5,804 nt of DNA, from assembly GCA_023246135.1 (NCBI GenBank), contig JAHFJB010000033.1:1-5804 (forward strand). The letters are read 5' to 3'. The notes under the pieces were generated by a model. It saw only the letters and a list, made by a program, of their open reading frames with translations. It made no database searches and was not told the origin of the DNA. This document shows, piece by piece, positions 1 to 4,372 of this stretch (position 1 is the stretch's first letter; every line of letters begins with the position of its first letter). The stretch comes from Candidatus Parcubacteria bacterium (GTDB lineage Bacteria; Patescibacteriota; Patescibacteriia; UBA1558; GWA2-36-10). A program made the position numbers and the translations under genes.

Positions 1-391
1 GTGATTGAGCCACAAACTCCTTAACCCTCGCAATAAACTTTTCCCGACCCAGAGCTTCGCGATCAGTGCCTTCTTTGGCCAATATTTTTTCTACTTTTGT
101 CTGAGTAGCAATAGCGGCGTGGTCAGTGCCAGGAAGCCACAAGGTCTGATAACCCTGCAAACGTTTGTAGCGAATCATCAAATCTTCATAAGCCAAGGCC
201 GACGCATGTCCTAAATGCAAAACACCAGTAGCATTGGGCGGGGGCATAGAAATGACAAATGGCTTACCAGTGCTTTTCAAATTATCGGGATTAAACAAGC
301 CTGACTTTTCCCAAGCATCATAAATCACCTCTTCATACTGGGAGGCCTCATAAGCCTTGGGCAGGTCTAATTTGTTTTCTTTATTTTCCAT
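1..391 (-). CDS. valS: Valyl-tRNA synthetase, N-terminal part (3' end outside window)
   Basis: Class I aminoacyl-tRNA synthetase that charges tRNA-Val with valine in the cytoplasm. Only the first 130 residues are present. The start region has the ValRS-like LPKAYEASQYEE stretch (residues 10-21). The ATP-binding HIGH motif appears as HLGH (59-62) inside PPPNATGVLHLGHA, and the family signature follows as LPGTDHAAIATQ (86-97). ValRS usually has HAGIATQ here, so Ala replaces Gly at 92. That signature separates it from IleRS and LeuRS. The ATG at 391 is the only sensible start: the family N-terminus begins just after it and a terminator lies just before it. No Shine-Dalgarno sequence is visible. 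The gene lies downstream of tsaD-tsaE on the same strand but has its own promoter and a T-box leader, so expression should respond to uncharged tRNA-Val. Identification is firm; the C-terminal two thirds cannot be assessed. Confidence 0.96.
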   Translation of the reverse strand, partial: MENKENKLDLPKAYEASQYEEVIYDAWEKSGLFNPDNLKSTGKPFVISMPPPNATGVLHLGHASALAYEDLMIRYKRLQGYQTLWLPGTDHAAIATQTKVEKILAKEGTDREALGREKFIARVKEFVAQS

Positions 392-401
392 ATTTTTTAA
401 T

Positions 402-429
402 AAAAAATAAACGCGTAAATTAGCGTTTA
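402..429 (-). terminator. valS: Attenuator (intrinsic terminator) of the valS T-box
   Basis: On the minus strand TAAACGC (429-423) pairs with GCGTTTA (414-408) across an 8-nt loop. Six consecutive T (407-402) follow, ending 10 nt before the valS ATG. The first three bases of the stem (429-427) also belong to the antiterminator, so the two folds compete. This supports control by premature transcription termination. The stem is short and AT-rich, so it may be only moderately efficient. Confidence 0.85.
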
Positions 430-463
430 AGGGTCCAGCATACACGGGACGGTACCACCTTAA
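427..463 (-). promoter_or_regulatory. T-box antiterminator helix with UGGUACC bulge
   Basis: TTAAGG (463-458) pairs with CCTTAA (432-427). The seven-base bulge TGGTACC (457-451) holds the tRNA-acceptor-binding UGGU. GTCC (450-447) pairs with GGAC (436-433) across a 10-nt loop. This reproduces the known A1 helix, bulge and A2 helix of T-box antiterminators. The variable base is U, matching the A73 discriminator expected for tRNA-Val. Confidence 0.93.
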
Positions 464-563
464 TTCTTCCTGCTGACAGAAAGCACTTAATATTAACGCG
501 CTGACGGGCGCACCCCGGCAGACTCTACTTGATTTATTTAATAAATCTTTCTGTCTGCAGCTC

Positions 564-585
564 CCTAGATGACATGAATTCTAGG
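564..585 (-). promoter_or_regulatory. T-box Stem I hairpin with GUC (Val) specifier in terminal loop
   Basis: CCTAGA (585-580) and TCTAGG (569-564) pair perfectly over 6 bp and enclose the 10-nt loop ATTCATGTCA. The loop holds GTC (573-571), a valine codon, followed by a purine as is usual for T-box specifiers. It would pair with the GAC anticodon of tRNA-Val. A possible outer AGC (595-593) with GCT (561-559) closure is weaker. The codon's match to the downstream gene is the main support. Confidence 0.72.
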
Positions 586-607
586 TAATAACGCTTTTTA
601 TTCACTT

Positions 608-637
608 ATACTATCAATGATAATATTATTTTCACAA
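608..637 (-). promoter_or_regulatory. Candidate promoter for the valS T-box transcript
   Basis: TTGTGA (637-632) and TAGTAT (613-608) are 18 bp apart. An extended -10 TGA precedes the -10 box. Each hexamer matches 4 of 6 consensus bases. The predicted start near 601 lies just upstream of the structured leader. The -35 box begins 1 bp beyond the tsaE stop codon, so read-through from tsaD-tsaE is also possible. Confidence 0.6.
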
Positions 638-1060
638 CTAGTCAATGACTATGTGCCGCTTGTCCCCACCTCGATAATCAATATTAACGCGGATAGTCTT
701 GGCGGGCAAATTTAATACTTTGTCCGCCCACTCTACTACTACAATAATTTTGTCGTCATTTAGATAATCGCCCAGTCCAATATCCGACAAATCCTCTTGA
801 CCCTCCAGACGATAGCAATCTACGTGGACAAATTTATTAATCTTCTTATTATCTGGCACATAAACTTTCATCAATACAAAGGTCGGGCTGGTAATAACAT
901 CTTTTACGCCTAGGGATTCTGCCAAGGCCTTAACAAAGACCGTCTTGCCGGCACCCAGATTACCGCTAAGAGCCACTAACTCGCCGCCAGTCAATTTTTT
1001 GGCTAGCTCTGTGGCGACTTTAGTAGTATCAGCTACATTTTTAGAAATATATTCTGGCAT
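638..1060 (-). CDS. tsaE: tRNA threonylcarbamoyladenosine biosynthesis ATPase TsaE (YjeE family)
   Basis: P-loop ATPase partner of TsaB-TsaD in the bacterial complex that installs N6-threonylcarbamoyl on A37 of tRNAs decoding ANN codons. Known TsaE binds TsaB-TsaD and its ATP hydrolysis resets the complex for turnover. The protein has 140 residues, close to the family's usual size. Visible motifs are the Walker A GNLGAGKT (33-40), SPTF (58-61), HVDCYRL with the conserved Asp81 (79-85), and the C-terminal VVEWADK with Glu110 and Trp111 (108-114). The ATG is 19 bp downstream of the tsaD stop, so the two genes probably form one transcription unit. No Shine-Dalgarno sequence is visible. No tsaB lies in the window. 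Identification is firm. Confidence 0.96.
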   Translation of the reverse strand: MPEYISKNVADTTKVATELAKKLTGGELVALSGNLGAGKTVFVKALAESLGVKDVITSPTFVLMKVYVPDNKKINKFVHVDCYRLEGQEDLSDIGLGDYLNDDKIIVVVEWADKVLNLPAKTIRVNIDYRGGDKRHIVID

Positions 1061-1079
1061 TTTATTGTTTACAAAGTAA

Positions 1080-2132
1080 TTATATTTTATTTTTGCTAAG
1101 TTGCCAATTAGCTTCTGGCTCTAAAGTCAAAATATCTTTATTTTTTATAATTCTACCACTCTTAGCAACTACATTATAATAAGCGGCCACAGCAATCATA
1201 GCTGCATTGTCACCAGTATAGTTTGCGGCTGGATAAAAAAATGGTAAATTTTGACTTTTAGACTTCTGCAAAAGACTTTGCTGCAGAGCTTTGTTGGCGG
1301 CTACTCCGCCAGCCAGCATAATGGACTTGACCTGATACTTTTTGGCAGCAATCATAGCCTTAGTAGTTAAGACTTCTACTACGGCCGCTTGAAATGAAGC
1401 ACAAATATCGGCTATATCTTTTTTATTTATATTTTTCTTTTTCTCTAGAGTATAGAGCACAGCCGTTTTAAGCCCAGAAAAACTAAAATCAAAATTAGGG
1501 CTAGTCAGCATGGGTTTGGGAAAATCGTAAGCCTTGGTATTGCCTTTGTCAGCCCACTTGCTCACTATAGGGCCGCCCGGATATCCCAAAGATAATAACT
1601 TGGCAACTTTATCATAAGCCTCGCCTGCGGCATCATCCAAAGTCCGGCCAATTGACTGATACTGGCCATGCCCCTTCATTAAGACCAGTTCAGTGTGCCC
1701 GCCAGAAACTATCAAGACCAAAGCTGGCAAAAACTTTTTTGGATTTTTTACTAAATCACTACTAGTTAGCCAATTAGAATAAACATGCCCCTCTAGATGG
1801 TTAACCGCCACGAGTGGCAACTTATTAGCATAAGCCAAGGTCTTAGCGGCAGTAAGGCCCAAGAGAAGCGAGGTCACTAGTCCTGGCCCAGCTGTTACTG
1901 CCAGATAATCAATATTTTTCAATTTATCTTTACCTAAAATACTACCCAATAAAGGTATAATTGTTTCTAGATGTTTACGCGCTGCTACTTCAGGTACTAC
2001 GCCGCCGTATTTTTTGTGAATACTGATTTGAGAATATACTTGATTTTTTAATAAATTCAAAGACTGCCCCTTGGCCTCAAGTAGGGCAATAGCCGTTTCG
2101 TCACAAGATGATTCTATAGCTAAAATTCTCAT
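1080..2132 (-). CDS. tsaD: tRNA N6-adenosine threonylcarbamoyltransferase TsaD
   Basis: Transfers the threonylcarbamoyl group from threonylcarbamoyl-AMP to A37 of ANN-decoding tRNAs, working with TsaB and TsaE. The protein is 350 residues long, in the normal range for bacterial TsaD. It has the ASKHA-fold family motifs: N-terminal AIESSCDETA (5-14); the metal-binding NHLEGH with His112 and His116; VSGGHTEL (142-149); the GRTLDDAAGEAYDKVAKLLSLGYPGGP block (162-188); FSFSGLKT (216-223); LAGGVAAN (273-280); and GDNAAMIA (307-314), whose Asp308 is the third metal ligand. All expected ligands are present. It is the first gene of the leftward unit, divergent from trmB, with tsaE 19 bp downstream. 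The ATG lies only about 7 bp after a TATAAT box, so one transcript form may be leaderless. Confidence 0.98.
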   Translation of the reverse strand: MRILAIESSCDETAIALLEAKGQSLNLLKNQVYSQISIHKKYGGVVPEVAARKHLETIIPLLGSILGKDKLKNIDYLAVTAGPGLVTSLLLGLTAAKTLAYANKLPLVAVNHLEGHVYSNWLTSSDLVKNPKKFLPALVLIVSGGHTELVLMKGHGQYQSIGRTLDDAAGEAYDKVAKLLSLGYPGGPIVSKWADKGNTKAYDFPKPMLTSPNFDFSFSGLKTAVLYTLEKKKNINKKDIADICASFQAAVVEVLTTKAMIAAKKYQVKSIMLAGGVAANKALQQSLLQKSKSQNLPFFYPAANYTGDNAAMIAVAAYYNVVAKSGRIIKNKDILTLEPEANWQLSKNKI

Positions 2133-2139
2133 ATCTTGT

Positions 2140-2185
2140 ATTATAGCAGATTTATGATTTTAAGATAAAAGATACCTTTTGTCAA
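2140..2185 (-). promoter_or_regulatory. Tandem candidate promoters for tsaD-tsaE
   Basis: Two minus-strand promoters can be read. The upstream one has a perfect TTGACA (2185-2180) and TAAAAT (2162-2157) with a 17-bp spacer, giving a 5' leader of about 18 nt. The second has a perfect TATAAT (2145-2140) preceded by the extended -10 TGC. Its -35 TTATCT (2168-2163) is weak, at 17 bp, and its start would fall 1-2 nt from the tsaD ATG. Which one is used cannot be told from sequence. Confidence 0.55.
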
Positions 2186-2196
2186 TTACTTGACAA
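2179..2196. repeat. Perfect 7-bp inverted repeat in the divergent tsaD/trmB promoter region
   Basis: TTGTCAA (2179-2185) and TTGACAA (2190-2196) are exact reverse complements separated by TTAC. Each arm holds a consensus TTGACA -35 box, one for each divergent gene. The symmetry may simply be two back-to-back -35 boxes, or the site could also bind a dimeric regulator. No regulator gene is present nearby to support the latter. Confidence 0.6.
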
Positions 2197-2220
2197 GGAA
2201 CGTCATTATGTAAAAATAAT
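2190..2220 (+). promoter_or_regulatory. Candidate promoter for trmB
   Basis: A perfect TTGACA lies at 2190-2195. Two -10 candidates overlap: AATAAT (2215-2220) at a long 19-bp spacer, or AAAAAT (2212-2217) at 16 bp. With the first, the transcription start would be at or next to the trmB ATG at 2227, giving a leaderless message. Confidence 0.45.
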
Positions 2221-2226
2221 AACATC

Positions 2227-2868
2227 ATGCCTCGCCAAAAACTACAACGCTTCAGAGAGCTACCACAATTTGATAATATTTCTCAAACTACTGACGTTGA
2301 TTTAAAAAGCAAGCTCAAAAAATTTTTAGGCGCAAAATCTAATGTTGTTTTGGAATTAGCTTGCGGCAAAGGCGAATATGCTCTGGGCTTGGCTGAACTG
2401 TATCCTAATAATAAATACATTGGCATTGATATACAGGGCGAACGGCTATGGTTCGCTTGCACTAATGCCAAAAACAAAAAACTAAATAATGTTTTTTTCT
2501 TGAGAATTCCCATTGAGGATTTAAATAAATATTTCAAACCAAAATCTGTCCATGAAATCTGGCTAACTTTTCCTGATCCCTTTCCACGCCTCAAGCAAGC
2601 CAAAAAAAGATTAACCTCGCCTAAATTTTTATTAATTTATAAAAAGATATTAAAAACCGGAGGTGTACTTCATCTCAAAACTGATGACAAAGATCTTTTT
2701 GATTATTCTATTAATACTATAGAAAACTCTGGCGGAAAAACTATTGGCCAAATAGTTGATATTTATAAAAACAAAAACTTATCACCTCAATTGTCCATAA
2801 AAACTTATTATGAGAATCAGCATCTTAAGGCTGGCAAAAAAATCTATTACCTATCTTTTAAACTCTAA
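2227..2868 (+). CDS. trmB: tRNA (guanine-N7-)-methyltransferase TrmB
   Basis: SAM-dependent Rossmann-fold enzyme that makes m7G46 in the variable loop of tRNAs. The protein is 213 residues, the usual length. Motifs in order are the SAM-binding ELACGKGEY (43-51), YIGIDIQGERLW (64-75) with the acidic ribose-binding Asp68, IWLTFPDPFPR (111-121) as the catalytic-region variant of the common FPDPWPK, KRLTSPKFL (127-135), HLKTDD (149-154), and the C-terminal TYYENQHLKAGKKIYYL (193-209). The ELACGKGEY and RLTSPKFL versions recall the Bacteroidetes-like branch more than the E. coli type, from memory. The ATG at 2227 is the first in frame. No Shine-Dalgarno sequence is visible. No terminator follows the stop; the promoter of the next gene begins 7 bp after it. 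The divergent pairing with tsaD groups tRNA-modification genes together. Confidence 0.95.
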   Translation: MPRQKLQRFRELPQFDNISQTTDVDLKSKLKKFLGAKSNVVLELACGKGEYALGLAELYPNNKYIGIDIQGERLWFACTNAKNKKLNNVFFLRIPIEDLNKYFKPKSVHEIWLTFPDPFPRLKQAKKRLTSPKFLLIYKKILKTGGVLHLKTDDKDLFDYSINTIENSGGKTIGQIVDIYKNKNLSPQLSIKTYYENQHLKAGKKIYYLSFKL

Positions 2869-2875
2869 ACTATTA

Positions 2876-2904
2876 TTGACATAATAGCCAAAACTTGCTA
2901 TAAT
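2876..2904 (+). promoter_or_regulatory. Near-ideal sigma70-type promoter for the FN3 protein gene
   Basis: Both hexamers are perfect: TTGACA (2876-2881) and TATAAT (2899-2904), exactly 17 bp apart, with an extended -10 TGC in front. The expected start is near 2911, leaving a leader of about 25 nt before the ATG at 2936. It is the strongest-looking promoter in the window and suggests high, constitutive expression. Confidence 0.9.
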
Positions 2905-2935
2905 CTAAAGTTAAATAAAGAAATATATCAATATT

Positions 2936-4306
2936 ATGAAAATTTGGCTAAAATTAGCATTAATTTCAATAATACTCCCCTTAAGTTTTGGCTGGGCCAA
3001 TATAGCTTTGGCTCAAATTTTGATTAGTAACTTCACCGTAGAAAACCCCCAAAACAACCAAATGACTCTCAAATGGGATACTAATCAAGATACCAAAAGT
3101 ATTATTTATTATGGGCAAGATCCAGCTAACCTAAATTATCGCCTCAATTATGATACTTATCAAAGCCGTCATGAAGCTCTACTCCTACAAATAGAAGACA
3201 ATAAAACTTATTATTATAAAATCTTGGCTACTAACCGAGCTGGTGAAAGCCTAGAAACTTATCTACAGTCTTTCTCTAGTAAAGATATGATTGATACTGT
3301 CAGTCCAGAAATTACTAAGGCTGAAGTGCTGCGAACCACTGGTGATGCCGCTATTATCACTTGGACTACCAATGAAAAAACTGCTGCTCAATTACGCTAC
3401 AAAGCAGCTGAGAGCACTGCTACTGAGAAGACAAAAAACATTGGTAGCTACAAAACAGTCCAACAAGCTACTATCACTGGGCTCAAGCCCCAAACTGAAT
3501 ATTATGTCACTATTGTCGCCAAAGATAAGGCTGGTAATCAAGACCAGACCGCTCTTCACTTCTACACTTATTTGTCTTATAAACAAAAACCTGATCTGAC
3601 TATCTCTAATTTACAGCCAACTAGCTACGACGCTAATTTGATTTCTTACAATAAAGCTACTATTAGCTTTTCTACTAGCATAGCGGCTACTAGTCAAATC
3701 AAATATGGCCTTTCTCCTAAAAAATTAAGTAAGGCCATTGATCTAAATGACAAACAATTAGCTACCAGTCACGAAGTGACTTTAACTGATTTGAAACCAA
3801 ACACTACTTACTACTATAATCTATCAGCTAAAAGCGGCGTATATAACAAAACAATTACTTTAAAAAATTTAAGCTTTAGAACTGCCAGTACGCCTAGTGT
3901 CCAGCCCCAAGTTATCTTACCCCAAGTGGCCGGCACAAAAATAACTAATACCGACACTGATAGTGATTATGACGGATTTTTAGATAGCCTAGAGTTAGCT
4001 CACGGCTATAACCCTTATGGCTATGGCCGTACCGCCAGTATCACTCTAAGCTACCTGCAAAAAACCGATAGCCTAGAATACCATAAGTCTCTAGAATTAA
4101 AGAATATCTTAAGCAAAAAATTGAGTGCCACCACTATTGATAAGCGCTCTTGGGCTATACTAGTCAACGCTTACACCTATGGCGGCTATTCAGCCGATGA
4201 CATTGCTCAAGCAGTGCGCTGGAGTGGTAAAACTGTTCATCCGACTATCCCCTTACGGCTATGGCAAAACAGTTCTGATTATCATAATTACATTGCTAAA
4301 AACTAA
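2936..4306 (+). CDS. Secreted protein with three FN3-like domains, a calcium-type loop and a conserved-looking C-terminal tail
   Basis: Function unknown; probably an exported or cell-surface protein. Residues 1-26 form a signal peptide: positive start, hydrophobic core, and an ALA cleavage site before Gln27. No lipobox or sorting motif is seen. Three beta-sandwich repeats of fibronectin type III / phosphatase-N-terminal style follow, at about 28-115, 122-212 and 218-316. They are marked by 'YYGQDPANL', 'TWTTNEKTAAQLRYK' and 'IKYGLSPKKL' after strand C, and by 'TYYYKILATN', 'TEYYVTIVAKDKAGN' and 'TTYYYNLSAKS' near the end of each. After a linker comes a calcium-binding-type loop DSDYDGFLDSLE (342-353, pattern DxDxDGxxDxxE), followed by HGYNPYGYGR. 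The tail (about 376-456) contains WAILVNAYTYGGYS and GGKTVHPTIP-like SGKTVHPTIP, which I recall from Patescibacteria hypothetical proteins. It starts 67 bp after trmB but has its own promoter, and ends at a shared terminator. Adhesion or envelope scaffolding is a guess. Confidence 0.88.
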   Translation: MKIWLKLALISIILPLSFGWANIALAQILISNFTVENPQNNQMTLKWDTNQDTKSIIYYGQDPANLNYRLNYDTYQSRHEALLLQIEDNKTYYYKILATNRAGESLETYLQSFSSKDMIDTVSPEITKAEVLRTTGDAAIITWTTNEKTAAQLRYKAAESTATEKTKNIGSYKTVQQATITGLKPQTEYYVTIVAKDKAGNQDQTALHFYTYLSYKQKPDLTISNLQPTSYDANLISYNKATISFSTSIAATSQIKYGLSPKKLSKAIDLNDKQLATSHEVTLTDLKPNTTYYYNLSAKSGVYNKTITLKNLSFRTASTPSVQPQVILPQVAGTKITNTDTDSDYDGFLDSLELAHGYNPYGYGRTASITLSYLQKTDSLEYHKSLELKNILSKKLSATTIDKRSWAILVNAYTYGGYSADDIAQAVRWSGKTVHPTIPLRLWQNSSDYHNYIAKN

Positions 4307-4318
4307 ATTAGCAAACAT

Positions 4319-4359
4319 AAAAAAAACCCGCCCTGAGCGTAGTCGAAGGGCGGGTTTTT
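4319..4359. terminator. Bidirectional intrinsic terminator between convergent genes
   Basis: A 13-bp perfect stem pairs 4322-4334 with 4347-4359. Its GC core is ACCCGCCCT/AGGGCGGGT, and A and T runs flank it so both strands have a U-tract. It ends the FN3 gene (stop at 4306) on the plus strand and the thioredoxin-CcdA gene (stop at 4373) on the minus strand. The top of the hairpin (4331-4350) is the motif CCCTGAGCGTAGTCGAAGGG, in which G·A/A·G can form a tandem sheared pair above the T-A pair. Confidence 0.92.
4331..4350 (+). repeat. CCCTGAGCGTAGTCGAAGGG palindromic motif (possible dispersed repeat)
   Basis: This 20-bp motif forms the upper part of the terminator hairpin. From memory, close variants of TGAGCG(N)AGTCGAAGG recur as intergenic dispersed elements in many unrelated bacterial genomes. 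Only one copy is present in this window, so its repeat status cannot be confirmed here. Confidence 0.45.
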
Positions 4360-4372
4360 AAATAAAATTATT

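Larger units (their letters stand above)
402..601 (-). promoter_or_regulatory. T-box riboswitch leader of valS, ultrashort Stem I type
   Basis: This leader RNA senses the charging state of tRNA-Val and controls valS. Read on the minus strand, the elements come in canonical T-box order. Stem I is a short hairpin (585-564) with GUC in its loop. Stem II is 558-553 paired with 523-518, with inner helix 547-542/536-531. A IIA/B-type pseudoknot follows: helix 517-514/508-505, with loop 513-509 pairing to 500-496. Stem III is 483-477/472-466. The antiterminator (463-427) contains the T-box sequence AAGGTGGTACCG, and a terminator occupies 429-402. The UGGU of the bulge (457-454) would pair with the ACCA end of uncharged tRNA-Val. 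The predicted transcription start near 601 leaves no room for a full-length Stem I of about 100 nt. The T-box, antiterminator, terminator and gene context are very strong. The ultrashort Stem I and pseudoknot are hand-folded models. Confidence 0.93.

Noticed and set aside
5..214. Plus-strand open frame of 69 codons
   Set aside because: It is antisense to the firmly identified valS coding region and has no family resemblance.
517..560. Leader region as a different riboswitch or a peptide-based attenuator
   Set aside because: The T-box sequence, the competing antiterminator and terminator, and the synthetase gene downstream explain it fully.
572..575. AUG in the Stem I loop as a methionine specifier or as a leader peptide start
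   Set aside because: The downstream gene is valS and the overlapping GUC followed by A fits the valine specifier. No leader peptide with valine codons follows.
2179..2196. TTGTCAA palindrome as a transposon end or attachment site
   Set aside because: There is no second copy, target duplication or recombinase gene; the -35 boxes account for its bases.
2283..2603. Minus-strand open frame of 106 codons inside trmB
   Set aside because: It is antisense to trmB, whose motifs span the whole region; its protein resembles nothing I recognise.
3291..3599. Open frames on both strands within the FN3 gene (also 3392-3586, minus)
   Set aside because: They lie entirely inside the FN3 repeats in other frames, and the FN3 frame is clearly the coding one.
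4179..4361. Plus-strand open frame of 60 codons ending in RPERSRRAGF
   Set aside because: It overlaps the FN3 gene end and reads through the terminator. The RPERSRRAGF ending is a translation of the GAGCG-AGTCGAA palindrome, not a protein signature.
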